Part shown: positions 1 to 7,545 of the stretch, one piece after another | Layout: every line of letters starts with the position of its first letter | Position numbering within the stretch: position 1 is the first letter of the stretch | NCBI GenBank assembly: GCA_947573015.1 | Contig: CANPDS010000068.1 | Span: 1 to 10,000, forward strand | From: an uncultured Muribaculum sp. | Lineage (GTDB): Bacteria; Bacteroidota; Bacteroidia; Bacteroidales; Muribaculaceae | Direction of reading: 5' to 3' | DNA: 10,000 nucleotides | Translations under genes and position numbers: made by a program | Notes under the pieces: generated by a model | Databases searched by the model: none | Seen by the model: the letters and a program-made list of their open reading frames with translations, nothing else | Told to the model about the DNA's origin: nothing

Positions 1-1757
1 GAATATAATGTCGCATTAGTGGATGTTTTGCCTTCGGAAGTAACGGGATCTGTTCCATCGGTTGTAAAATAGATTTTACCGGTACCTATAGTAGATAGGG
101 TAGCCGTAACATGTTGGGCGTTGCGGTCGGTGACAAACTGTGCATCAACATCAGCCATGTGGCGTGCATAATTGTAGCCTTTGGTGTCATAAAGATGCCA
201 TAATGATGGCATGCGATCGGCGAAATCGGCATAGTCGCGCATGGACTGAGGAGTCCAGCCTACTTCAGCTATTGCTGCCATACGCGGGAGCACCTGATAC
301 TGTACGTGGGGGAATGTGGCTACATATTCAGTCCATAGATTACCCTGGGGGCCTAATACCAGAGTTGCCTGTTCGGGAGTCAAACCTTCGGTAGGATCAA
401 GACTGTATGTCTTTTTTACGGGGACATATCCGCCCCATGCGGCCGGTTCGTCATTTTTATCGGTAGTCTGATAGTAGTCAAGGTAGCAATATGCCGTCGG
501 TGTGAGGATGGCTCTGTGGCCCTTTTGTGTGCCTTCTGCAGCTCCTTCGATTCCGCGCCATGACATTATGATCGCATCCTGTGGTATCTCGCCTTCGAGG
601 ATTTCATCCCATCCTATCGCCTGACGGCCTCGAGCTGCAAGAGTCTGAAGCGCGTGTGTAGTGATTACCCCTTGCAGACGATCTTCGGCAGAGAAGCGTC
701 CTTCGGGTTTGATGCCGAGTTCGGTGATTCGTTTTTGGCATTTGGGGCATTCTTTCCATCGTGTTTTGGGACATTCGTCACCTCCGATGTGCACATATTT
801 GGAGGGGAATATGTCCATTATTTCATTGAGCACATCATCAATGAAAATCAGTGTGGAATCATTGCCTGCGCAAAGCACATCCTGCGCTACTCCCCAGCGG
901 CCCCACACACCATATGGGCCTCCGGTACAGCCGAGATGGGGATATGCGGCAAGCACAGCTACCATGTGGCCCGGCAGGTCAATTTCCGGAATTACAGTGA
1001 TATGGCGTTTCGCTGCATAATCCACTATGTCTTTTGCTTGTTGCCTGGTGAATATGCCATCTACCGGAGTATAGTCATAGGCACTGGTGTTGTGTCCTAT
1101 TACAGTTGAGTCGCGATGTGAACTTATGGTAGAAAGCAGGGGGTATTTTTCTATCTCAATTCTCCAGCCTTGATCATCTGTAAGATGCCAATGGAATGTG
1201 TTGAGGTTGTGCATGGCCATCATGTCGATGTAGTCCTTCACGTCTTGTTCGGTGAATGGGTGGCGTGCTACATCAAGATGTGCGCCTCGGTATGAGAAGC
1301 GTGGAGCATCTGTCACGGTCACGATAGGCAGCGTGGGCATAGCTCCGGTTGGAGCTGTATATGCTGCTTTGCGAAGTGTCTGGATGCCATAAAATACTCC
1401 GGCTGAGGAAGATCCGTCGATGATTGTTTTTCCGGGAGTGACGTTGATTCGATAAGCTTCCGGAGTATCGGACGAAAGGGTGCATTGTAACACAATCTCT
1501 CCCGGATCCTTGGCGTTCTTAAGTCCGGGAATTTCGTTGATATATTGACGCAGCAGGTCGGCTTCGTTTGCCAATGAGTCGGGAGCAGTGATGCGCACAT
1601 TGGCACTGAGGGTGAATCCATCGGTAGCTACCGGCTGCGACACAAGCGAGGGGAGGGGGATAACGTTGAAATTGCTATTCGGTTCGGCTGCTTCCATGCC
1701 TGGCATGGACACATATAATAATGTTGTTGTGAGCAACCCTACTGCAAGTTTATTCAT
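1..1757 (-). CDS. Secreted GH20 beta-N-acetylhexosaminidase, 3' end cut by window edge
   Basis: Exo-acting enzyme predicted to release terminal beta-linked GlcNAc or GalNAc by substrate-assisted catalysis, in the periplasm or at the cell surface. 585 full codons are visible. Residues 1-24 form a Sec signal peptide with no lipobox cysteine. Residues about 28-145 resemble the GH20b N-terminal domain. The catalytic barrel starts near 150, with R157 in YRGAHLDVARHPF, HWHLTDDQGWR at 189-199, PEIDLPGH at 257-264 and the catalytic pair D327-E328 in HIGGDE. Pocket tryptophans are seen in GWDE (383), MSWRG (400) and NLWTEY (475). Cysteines 329, 337 and 340 follow the catalytic pair. From about residue 550 the pattern IYFTTDGTDP matches a chitobiase/hexosaminidase C-terminal domain, so only a short tail should be missing. 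The start at ATG 1755-1757 gives a clean signal peptide and sits about 80 bases after a good promoter. It is divergent from the MFS-GH130-GH92 operon. Family assignment is very secure; GlcNAc on N-glycan antennae is an inferred substrate. Confidence 0.95.
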   Translation of the reverse strand, partial: MNKLAVGLLTTTLLYVSMPGMEAAEPNSNFNVIPLPSLVSQPVATDGFTLSANVRITAPDSLANEADLLRQYINEIPGLKNAKDPGEIVLQCTLSSDTPEAYRINVTPGKTIIDGSSSAGVFYGIQTLRKAAYTAPTGAMPTLPIVTVTDAPRFSYRGAHLDVARHPFTEQDVKDYIDMMAMHNLNTFHWHLTDDQGWRIEIEKYPLLSTISSHRDSTVIGHNTSAYDYTPVDGIFTRQQAKDIVDYAAKRHITVIPEIDLPGHMVAVLAAYPHLGCTGGPYGVWGRWGVAQDVLCAGNDSTLIFIDDVLNEIMDIFPSKYVHIGGDECPKTRWKECPKCQKRITELGIKPEGRFSAEDRLQGVITTHALQTLAARGRQAIGWDEILEGEIPQDAIIMSWRGIEGAAEGTQKGHRAILTPTAYCYLDYYQTTDKNDEPAAWGGYVPVKKTYSLDPTEGLTPEQATLVLGPQGNLWTEYVATFPHVQYQVLPRMAAIAEVGWTPQSMRDYADFADRMPSLWHLYDTKGYNYARHMADVDAQFVTDRNAQHVTATLSTIGTGKIYFTTDGTDPVTSEGKTSTNATLY

Positions 1758-1835
1758 GGCTTGAATATAATAGCCTAAATAGGAACAATTTTGAAATAAG
1801 TTGTTTTTTCGGGTGAATTGCTTGATTGGTCTCTG

Positions 1836-1867
1836 CAAAAGTACTCTAAAATTTTCAGATTTTCAAA
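1836..1867 (-). promoter_or_regulatory. Bacteroidetes-type promoter for the GH20 gene
   Basis: Read on the minus strand, TTTG (1864-1867) is followed by 20 bases and then TACTTTTG (1836-1843). This fits the Bacteroides -33/-7 consensus (TTTG, 19-21 bases, TAnnTTTG) exactly. Transcription should start near 1829, giving a leader of roughly 70 bases before the ATG at 1757. No Shine-Dalgarno sequence is evident in that AT-rich leader, as is usual in this phylum. Confidence 0.8.
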
Positions 1868-2110
1868 GGCAAAATTGGGTATGTAGACTTTTTAAAATTT
1901 TTTATTATTTGGTGCATATAATTAAGGGTGTGTGAGTGTCCGTATCAGGTAAAATCCGGTTAGGGAGATGTAGCGTACTTTAACATAATTTCACGTATGC
2001 CTTTTTAAAAAAATTATTAACTTGCGCCCTCTAATTGATACCAATTGGGTTGTCCCCTGTTTTTGACCACCTGAATCTCCTCCCGAAGAATTATCTCATA
2101 AAAGAGAATG

Positions 2111-2152
2111 TTGTCAAACAAACTATATGAGGGTGTTTGATAATCAAAAGCA
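2111..2152. repeat. Overlapping inverted repeats, three TCAAA half-sites
   Basis: TTGTCAAACA (2111-2120) is complementary to TGTTTGATAA (2134-2143) over ten positions with one G-T wobble, across a 13-base spacer. The right arm also belongs to a second palindrome, TTTGAT-A-ATCAAA (2135-2147). The two pairings exclude one another. The block lies about 270 bases upstream of the MFS start and as far from the GH20 start, so it could be an operator for a dimeric regulator or alternative RNA hairpins. The pairing is seen directly; any function is inference. Confidence 0.5.
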
Positions 2153-2263
2153 GCTTCAATGTCATCAGAATTATAAATTATATATTACAAAAGGGCAGTT
2201 TTGAAACAGAAATTACCTTACTACTGTCTGATTTTTGTGAAATTCCATTCGCGTCTCAGTCTT

Positions 2264-2280
2264 TTTCGACAAGCTCGAAA
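2264..2280. repeat. Small palindromic hairpin (REP-like)
   Basis: TTTCGA (2264-2269), the loop CAAGC (2270-2274) and TCGAAA (2275-2280) form a perfect six-base-pair hairpin about 140 bases upstream of the MFS start. It has no T-run after it, so it is not an intrinsic terminator. Short palindromes of this type are often dispersed in genomes, but a single copy here cannot show that. Confidence 0.4.
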
Positions 2281-2416
2281 GCGCAGGGCGATAACACATA
2301 ACCCACTATGCTCCTTCGACTTAAATGAAATTTCCCTAAAAATCCGACAGCCCCAAAGTTAACTTTTGTTATTAAACGCCCTCTTAATCTACCTGAAAAT
2401 CTGCAATAGAGTAAAT

Positions 2417-3787
2417 ATGGATTGTAAGAAATCGCCTATCACATGGATTCCTACGGCTTATTTTGCCATGGGATTGCCTTTTGTTGTGCTTAATATGGTT
2501 GCTGTGCTGATGTACAGCGATCTCGGTGTGGATACCGAGACAATCACATTCTGGACATCACTGATACTTATGCCATGGACATTCAAGTTTCTGTGGAGTC
2601 CGTTTATGGAGATTTTCGGTACAAAGAAACGATACGTTGTAGCCACTCAGATAATTTCAGGTGTGGCTTTCGGATGTGTGGCACTTGCCTTAGGTATGTC
2701 GCACTTCTTTGCCATAACAATCGCACTTCTTGCCGTAGTGGCATTTTCAGGTGCTACCCACGATGTAGCGTGCGACGGGGTGTATATGGGTGAGCTTTCA
2801 TCGGCCCAGCAATCGAAATATATTGGTTGGCAAGGTGCGTTTTACAATATTGCCAAGATCGTGGGCACCGGTCTGCTGGTATATCTTGCCGGTGCTCTTT
2901 TTAAGTCGTTTGGTGGCGCTGGTGCAGCTGATCCTGCAGTAGCCTACGCTGCCAATCAGAAATCATGGATGATAGTAATGCTTATTATCAGTGCTGTGAT
3001 GGTGCTGATAGGAGTGTACCACATATTCTTCCTTCCATCTTCTCAAAAGAAGGTTGCAGAAAAGAAACGCAGCGGAGCTGAGGTGATGCAGGAGCTTGGC
3101 AGTGTGCTGCTGCAATTTTTCCAGAAGCGTTATATATGGTACTACATAGCATTCATCATACTCTACCGCTTTGCCGAAGGATTTGTTGTGAAGATTGTGC
3201 CGATCTTTTTGAAAGATTCGTGTGAGGTAGGTGGACTGGGGCTCAGCAACGAGCAGATCGGACTTTACTACGGCACATGCGGTGCCGCAACATTTGTGCT
3301 TGGTTCGCTCCTTGCCGGATATTATATCTCAGCCAGGGGATTGAAGAAGACTCTGTTTTCTCTGGCTCTGATATTTAATGTGCCCTTTGTGGTGTATACT
3401 CTATTCGCCATTTTCCAGCCTACAAATGGCCTGCTTATAGCTACAGGCATTGGTCTGGAATATTTCGGCTATGGATTTGGTTTTGTCGGACTCACTCTGT
3501 TCATGATGCAGCAGGTGGCTCCGGGCAAGCATCAGATGGCACACTATGCGTTTGCATCGGGAATTATGAATTTCGGCGTGATGCTCCCTGGAATGCTCAG
3601 CGGATTTGTGCTCAACAAGCTCGGCGGATATGAAAACTTTTTTATATTTGTGCTTGTGTCCACAATCGTGCCTCTGCTTATAACATGGTTTGTGCCATTT
3701 AAATATAAAGATGACGGCACTCTTATCGAGGCCGGAGTTGAGGGTGCGCTTACCGATGACGAAGGTACGGTAGCTCCCGAAAAATAA
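2417..3787 (+). CDS. MFS sugar permease, AmpG/PAT-like, inner membrane
   Basis: A 456-residue hydrophobic protein with about twelve membrane segments. A charged central loop at roughly residues 205-240 (QKKVAEKKRSG) separates two six-helix halves, the standard MFS layout. Residues 112-120 read GATHDVACD, resembling the ATxDIAxD motif of AmpG-type permeases, which carry GlcNAc-containing muropeptides. The C-terminus is a short acidic cytoplasmic tail. ATG 2417 is chosen: the frame stays open upstream to a TTG at 2366, but the extra residues run into the likely promoter and leader region and the family normally starts close to the first helix. It is the first gene of an operon, 42 bases ahead of a GH130 phosphorylase. 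By context it should import the Man-GlcNAc type disaccharide that GH130 cleaves, as proposed for the B. thetaiotaomicron N-glycan cluster. Family assignment is secure; the substrate is inferred from neighbours only. Confidence 0.9.
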   Translation: MDCKKSPITWIPTAYFAMGLPFVVLNMVAVLMYSDLGVDTETITFWTSLILMPWTFKFLWSPFMEIFGTKKRYVVATQIISGVAFGCVALALGMSHFFAITIALLAVVAFSGATHDVACDGVYMGELSSAQQSKYIGWQGAFYNIAKIVGTGLLVYLAGALFKSFGGAGAADPAVAYAANQKSWMIVMLIISAVMVLIGVYHIFFLPSSQKKVAEKKRSGAEVMQELGSVLLQFFQKRYIWYYIAFIILYRFAEGFVVKIVPIFLKDSCEVGGLGLSNEQIGLYYGTCGAATFVLGSLLAGYYISARGLKKTLFSLALIFNVPFVVYTLFAIFQPTNGLLIATGIGLEYFGYGFGFVGLTLFMMQQVAPGKHQMAHYAFASGIMNFGVMLPGMLSGFVLNKLGGYENFFIFVLVSTIVPLLITWFVPFKYKDDGTLIEAGVEGALTDDEGTVAPEK

Positions 3788-3829
3788 TACAGTAGATTCA
3801 CATATTTAATATACCTAAAACCAGTGACA

Positions 3830-4777
3830 ATGAAAAATTTCCCTTGGCAGGACCGTCCTGCCGGCTGTAATGATGTAATGTGGCGTAAGAGTGACAATCC
3901 TGTCATAGATCGCTATTCTATACCTACCTCCAACAGTATCTTCAACAGTGCTGTCGTTCCTTTCGGCGACGGTTATGCAGGAGTGTTCCGCTGCGACAAC
4001 CGAGCAGTGCAGATGAATATTTTCGCCGGACGTAGTGCCGACGGAGTGCATTGGGACATTGAGCATGATCCTATCCATTTCGAAGGCAATAAGGAGAGCG
4101 CATACAAATATGATCCCCGTGTGACACGTATCGGCGACCGCTACTGGATCACCTGGTGCAACGGTTATCATGGACCAACAATCGGTGTAGGCTATACCGA
4201 CGATTTCAAAACCTTCGTCCAGTGTGAGAACGCATTCCTGCCATTCAACCGCAACGGTGTGCTCTTCCCGGAGAAGATCAATGGCAAGTATGCCATGCTG
4301 AGCCGTCCGAGCGACAACGGCCACACTCCATTCGGAGATATATGGTTAAGCTATAGCCCAGATATGGTTTACTGGGGAGAACATCGACATGTGATGTCGC
4401 CAACTCCTTTCGAGGATAGCGCATGGCAGTGCACAAAGGTTGGTGCAGGCGCAGTGCCCATCCGCACTTCCGAGGGCTGGCTCCTCTTTTATCATGGTGT
4501 GATCACCACATGCAATGGCTTCCGCTACTCCATGGGTGCGGCGCTTCTCGACCTTAACGATCCTTCAAAAGTGATCGCACGCACACAGCCCTATCTGCTC
4601 GCACCGGCCGAGCTCTACGAGATGACGGGCGATGTGCCAAACGTTGTGTTCCCTTGCGCGGCTCTTACCGATGGCGACCGTGTCACCGTCTACTATGGTG
4701 CAGCCGACACTTGCGTGTGCCTCGCATTCGGCTACATATCTGAGATCGTCGAATTCATCAAGCGCAATTCGCTATGA
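3830..4777 (+). CDS. GH130 beta-1,4-mannosyl-N-acetylglucosamine phosphorylase (likely)
   Basis: Cytoplasmic inverting phosphorylase of 315 residues with no signal peptide. It is predicted to convert Man-beta-1,4-GlcNAc and phosphate to alpha-mannose-1-phosphate and GlcNAc. The sequence follows the five-bladed propeller GH130 pattern: PTSNSIFNSAVVPF at 32-45, the signature YDPRV with the predicted catalytic acid D95, WCNGYHGPTIG at 109-119, NRNGVLFPEKI at 140-150, LSRPSDNGHTPFGDI at 157-171, K203 in WQCTKVGAGAVP and H222 in FYHGV; the last two lie where phosphate-binding residues are expected. The block at 137-171 is very like the BT1033/Uhgb_MP group rather than the mannosylglucose phosphorylases, recalled from family knowledge. 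ATG 3830 is preferred over the in-frame GTG at 3824, two codons upstream. It lies 42 bases after the MFS gene and its stop overlaps the GH92 start. Possible alternative: a phosphorylase for other beta-1,4-mannosides. Confidence 0.92.
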   Translation: MKNFPWQDRPAGCNDVMWRKSDNPVIDRYSIPTSNSIFNSAVVPFGDGYAGVFRCDNRAVQMNIFAGRSADGVHWDIEHDPIHFEGNKESAYKYDPRVTRIGDRYWITWCNGYHGPTIGVGYTDDFKTFVQCENAFLPFNRNGVLFPEKINGKYAMLSRPSDNGHTPFGDIWLSYSPDMVYWGEHRHVMSPTPFEDSAWQCTKVGAGAVPIRTSEGWLLFYHGVITTCNGFRYSMGAALLDLNDPSKVIARTQPYLLAPAELYEMTGDVPNVVFPCAALTDGDRVTVYYGAADTCVCLAFGYISEIVEFIKRNSL

Positions 4778-7002
4778 ACCACCTTTTCCGTGTCCCTCTA
4801 ATAGCCGGCGTGCTCATTGCCTCCGGCGTGCTGTCAGGAGCAGCGGCAAAGCAGTCGAAGGCTCCTGAGGGAGATCCTGTCGACTTCGTTAACCCTTTTA
4901 TCGGCACAACAAACTTCGGCACCACCAATCCCGGTGCCGGAGTGCCAAACGGGTTGATGCGCGTAACCCCTTTCAATGTCATGGGCTCTGCCGCCAACCG
5001 CTACGACAAGGACGCACGATGGTGGTCAACACCTTACGACAACACCAACTCCTACTTCACCGGATTTGCACATGGTGCGCTTAGTGGGGTAGGGTGTCCC
5101 GATCTCGGCTCGCTTCTCCTCACCGCGTCAGCCGGGAATCTCGACGTTGATTACCACAACTACGGCTCGACCTACTCAGGTGAGCAGGCCACTCCTGGAT
5201 GGTATTCTGTCAATCTCGACGCATATGGCATCAAGGCGGAGACTACCGCTACGGCGCGAACCGCACGCACGCGATTCACTTTCCCGGCAGGAGAGGGCAA
5301 TATCCTGCTTAATCTTGGAGAGGGACTGACCAATGAGTCAGGGGCTACCGTGCGCCGCATAAGTCCCACTGAAATACGTGGGTCCAAGCTCCTTGTCACA
5401 TTCTGCTACGATCATCCTCAGACCGTATTCCCAGTATACTTTGTGATGCGCGTCAACCGTGTGCCCTCCAAGCAGGGTGTATGGAAGAAACAGCGTCCCA
5501 CAGCTGAGTGGGAGGCTGAGTGGGATCGCGATCAAGGTAAATACAAACTCTATCCCGGCTACTCAAAAGTGATGTCGGGCGATGATATCGGCGTATGGTA
5601 TGTCTACGATGGTCTTTCTGACGGTGAGACAGTAGAGGTTTCGATGGCGATCTCCTACGTAAGCGAGGAGGGGGCGTTGCGCAATCTTGAGGCTGAGCAA
5701 CCTGCCGGAACAACATTTGAGGATATACATTCCGCAGCCCGCAAGGCGTGGAACGATGATCTCGCGCGCATATCGGTCGAAGGTGGCTCACTGCGCGATA
5801 AAGTGGTGTTCTATACGGCTCTTTACCATGCTCTTATCCACCCCAATATCCTTCAGGATGTAGATGGAGCCTATCCGGTGATGGAGAGCGACAGTATCGC
5901 CTACATGCCCGAGGGCCACAATCGTTACACAGTGTTCTCCCTTTGGGACACATACCGCAATCTGCATCAGTTGCTTACTCTCGTTTATCCTGAGCGCCAG
6001 ATCGATATGATCAATACTATGCTCGCCATGTACCGTGAGCATGGTTGGTTGCCGAAATGGGAACTTTATGGGCGAGAGACCTACACAATGGAGGGAGATC
6101 CATCTATTCCGGTAATCGCCGATTCTTATCTGCGTGGTCTGCGTGGATTTGATACCGACCTCGCCTGGGAGGCGATGCTCAAAGGTGCCACCACCCCGGG
6201 CGCTGAAAATCTTATGCGCCCTGATGCCGATGATTATTTCAGTCTCGGTTACGTGCCTCTGCGTGAGGAATTTGACAACTCTGTAAGCCATGCACTCGAA
6301 TACTATACCGCCGACTATGCTCTGAGCCGGTTTGCTGCTGCCACAGGCCGGCCCGACTCAACGCTGTTTGCCGAGCGCTCGCGCAACTGGCAGAAATATT
6401 TCGACGCTGATCTCGGTGTGCTTCGTCCGCGTCTGCCCGATGGCTCGTTCCTCAATCCATTCAATCCGCGGCAGGGTGAAAACTTTGAGCCATCTCCCGG
6501 ATTTCATGAGGGAAATTCATGGAACTACTCTTTTGCCCTTCCCCACGATGTGGAAGGGATGATTAAGGCTCATGGTGGAGAGAAAAAGTTTGTAGAACGT
6601 CTTCAGGCGGTGTTCGACAATGGATTCTATGATCCTGCCAATGAGCCGGATATCATCTATCCCTACTTGTTCTCTCGTGTGAAAGGACAGGAGTGGCGCA
6701 CCCATCGTCTGGTGGGTGAATTGCTCGACAAGTACTTCACTACAGCCCCCGATGGCATTCCCGGCAATGATGATTGCGGCACGATGTCGGCATGGGCCAT
6801 ATGGTCGATGATGGGCCTCTATCCCGATACTCCGGGCGATCCAATGTTTACGTTGACCGTGCCGCGTTTCGACAAGATCACCGTTACGCTCGATCCGCAG
6901 GTATGGGGTAAGGATTCCCTTGTAATAAAGCGTTCGCGCCGTGCTAAGGACCATTCCGGGCGCATCTCCCATACCCGTATGCTCGACCGTTACGGCAAAT
7001 AA
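4774..7002 (+). CDS. Exported GH92 alpha-mannosidase with short C-terminus
   Basis: Calcium-dependent inverting exo-alpha-mannosidase family, 742 residues. Residues 1-25 are a signal peptide ending AAA before K26. There is no lipobox, so a periplasmic enzyme is expected. The N-terminal sandwich domain opens with DPVDFVNPFIGT (34-45). The catalytic (alpha/alpha) region includes FSLWDTYRN, EGNSWNY with E579, NEPDIIYPYLF from N623, and GNDDCGTMSAW at 664-674. The EGN and GNDD segments are invariant family blocks thought to carry catalytic residues. The residues D-I-I after NEP differ from the His-containing version common in other GH92 enzymes, so the linkage cleaved cannot be stated. The end looks compact: the usual final strands around a TLNGK motif are missing, and the protein stops right after ISHTRMLDRYGK. 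ATG 4774 overlaps the GH130 stop by four bases (ATGA), implying translational coupling. Last gene before the terminator at 7069. Confidence 0.95.
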   Translation: MNHLFRVPLIAGVLIASGVLSGAAAKQSKAPEGDPVDFVNPFIGTTNFGTTNPGAGVPNGLMRVTPFNVMGSAANRYDKDARWWSTPYDNTNSYFTGFAHGALSGVGCPDLGSLLLTASAGNLDVDYHNYGSTYSGEQATPGWYSVNLDAYGIKAETTATARTARTRFTFPAGEGNILLNLGEGLTNESGATVRRISPTEIRGSKLLVTFCYDHPQTVFPVYFVMRVNRVPSKQGVWKKQRPTAEWEAEWDRDQGKYKLYPGYSKVMSGDDIGVWYVYDGLSDGETVEVSMAISYVSEEGALRNLEAEQPAGTTFEDIHSAARKAWNDDLARISVEGGSLRDKVVFYTALYHALIHPNILQDVDGAYPVMESDSIAYMPEGHNRYTVFSLWDTYRNLHQLLTLVYPERQIDMINTMLAMYREHGWLPKWELYGRETYTMEGDPSIPVIADSYLRGLRGFDTDLAWEAMLKGATTPGAENLMRPDADDYFSLGYVPLREEFDNSVSHALEYYTADYALSRFAAATGRPDSTLFAERSRNWQKYFDADLGVLRPRLPDGSFLNPFNPRQGENFEPSPGFHEGNSWNYSFALPHDVEGMIKAHGGEKKFVERLQAVFDNGFYDPANEPDIIYPYLFSRVKGQEWRTHRLVGELLDKYFTTAPDGIPGNDDCGTMSAWAIWSMMGLYPDTPGDPMFTLTVPRFDKITVTLDPQVWGKDSLVIKRSRRAKDHSGRISHTRMLDRYGK

Positions 7003-7022
7003 ATCCATTTAAACATATTTTT

Positions 7023-7048
7023 AGAAGAATACCAAGAGTATTTCTTCT
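7023..7048 (+). other. Hairpin between GH92 stop and terminator
   Basis: AGAAGAATAC (7023-7032) pairs with GTATT and CTTCT (7038-7042 and 7044-7048) around the loop CAAGA, giving ten base pairs with one bulged T at 7043. It lies 20 bases after the GH92 stop and about 20 before the intrinsic terminator. It lacks a T-run of its own. It may stabilise the 3' end of the operon mRNA; that role is inference. Confidence 0.5.
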
Positions 7049-7068
7049 TGGGCCGACTGAGCCTACCT

Positions 7069-7109
7069 GATGGTGTGTCAATCAAAATTTGGCACACCAT
7101 CTTTTTTTT
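7069..7109 (+). terminator. Intrinsic terminator of the MFS-GH130-GH92 operon
   Basis: GATGGTGTG (7069-7077) pairs perfectly with CACACCATC (7093-7101), and the stem can extend inward by one wobble and one C-G pair. Eight consecutive T follow (7102-7109). This is a textbook Rho-independent terminator, placed 67 bases after the GH92 stop. It separates the operon from the downstream SusC gene, which needs its own promoter. Confidence 0.9.
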
Positions 7110-7231
7110 ATGCTGTCCGATTCGGTGTGTGTCTCAGGACGCTGTTGCCAAAATTGCGGCATTCCATTCGGGAGCCAAACATCGGGCTACTGACGGCAAG
7201 TGCTTCTGGTTCCGGTGAAGCATTGTTTGAA

Positions 7232-7344
7232 AATTAACTTGCAATTGTTAAATCCAACCTAAATATAGCTTCGTTAACATTGTTTAACAAAAAAACGTTT
7301 GTTTGCAATTCGGCTTTTGCTAATTTTGTATTGCAAAACAAAAT
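7232..7344 (+). promoter_or_regulatory. Palindrome cluster around the promoter, operator candidates
   Basis: Upstream of the -33 box are TTAAC (7234-7238), GTTAA (7247-7251), GTTAAC (7273-7278) and the palindrome TTGTT-T-AACAA (7280-7290). The self-complementary hexamer TTGCAA occurs three times, at 7239-7244, 7303-7308 and 7331-7336; the first two extend to TTGCAATT. A perfect seven-base inverted repeat, ATTTTGT (7323-7329) and ACAAAAT (7338-7344), overlaps the -7 box and the expected start site. Such placement suits binding of a repressor or activator, but AT-rich DNA gives short palindromes by chance. Confidence 0.4.
7298..7328 (+). promoter_or_regulatory. Bacteroidetes-type promoter upstream of SusC
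   Basis: TTTG (7298-7301), 19 bases, then TAATTTTG (7321-7328): an exact match to the Bacteroides -33/-7 consensus in sequence and spacing. Transcription should begin near 7335. The next clear plus-strand gene is SusC at 7924. No equally good promoter was found nearer to that gene; TATTTTTT just before it matches the -7 box at seven of eight positions but has no TTTG partner. Confidence 0.7.
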
Positions 7345-7378
7345 AAGCAGTAGTATAGATAGTAAATCACTTAAATCA

Positions 7379-7470
7379 CCGCTCCCCTCTGGATCAACTT
7401 CTCTCCTTATAAACTATCCTCACTTCCTCATTCTCCTCAATATCGTTTACTCTCCTCCGAGTTGAGCATA
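7379..7470 (+). other. Pyrimidine-rich leader segment with TCCTCA repeats
   Basis: The plus strand here is strongly C/T-biased. The hexamer TCCTCA occurs at 7418-7423, 7425-7430 and 7434-7439, and again at 7556-7561 and 7671-7676. CTCCTCC near 7453-7459 matches the anti-Shine-Dalgarno core of 16S rRNA. In a transcript from the 7298-7328 promoter the stretch would be single-stranded and C/U-rich; on the opposite strand it reads as repeated GAGGA. Function unknown. Confidence 0.4.
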
Positions 7471-7545
7471 TTCTGTCACTCCTTAAGTTGGCAGGGTACT
7501 ATCCGAATTTATTTTTATTTACTTAACTAATCTAAAATCAAATCC

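Larger units (their letters stand above)
1868..2416. other. AT-rich divergent intergenic region without genes
   Basis: No reading frame here looks coding on either strand. The region must hold the control sequences of the MFS operon, but no TTTG/TAnnTTTG pair of good quality was found on the plus strand. The closest is TTAACTTTTG at 2359-2368, which has one base too many between TA and TTTG and no TTTG at the right distance upstream. The region also contains a set of overlapping inverted repeats at 2111-2152, a small palindromic hairpin at 2264-2280, and an A/T run near 2001-2020. The promoter of the operon therefore stays unassigned. Confidence 0.6.

Noticed and set aside
654..1109. Open frame of 151 residues on the plus strand (and an overlapping one at 661-1020)
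   Set aside because: It is antisense to the catalytic core of the GH20 gene, which has full motif support through the whole stretch; the frame has no family features.
1273..1621. Minus-strand frames of 70 and 100 residues
   Set aside because: They lie in other frames of the GH20 coding sequence, whose own frame is uninterrupted here.
2366..2416. Upstream TTG extension of the MFS permease by 17 codons
   Set aside because: The added residues precede the normal first helix, use a rare start and overlap the likely promoter or leader; ATG 2417 fits the family.
3815..4324. Minus-strand frame of 169 residues
   Set aside because: Exactly antisense to the GH130 gene, whose motifs are intact; a by-product of C-ending codons.
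5788..6291. Minus-strand frame of 167 residues
   Set aside because: Antisense to conserved GH92 blocks; no start signals and no recognisable domain.
6517..7008. Minus-strand frame of 163 residues
   Set aside because: Antisense to the GH92 catalytic blocks EGN to GNDD; no independent support.
7130..7215. CCQNCG-like zinc-binding peptide in one frame and a short Lys/His-rich peptide in another
   Set aside because: Both frames are short, lack a start codon in a sensible place and end within about 80 bases; no evidence of a gene or gene remnant.
7280..7465. Plus-strand frame of 61 residues in the regulatory region
   Set aside because: It would begin upstream of the -33 box of the promoter at 7298-7328, runs through the promoter and the pyrimidine-rich stretch, and has low-complexity composition.
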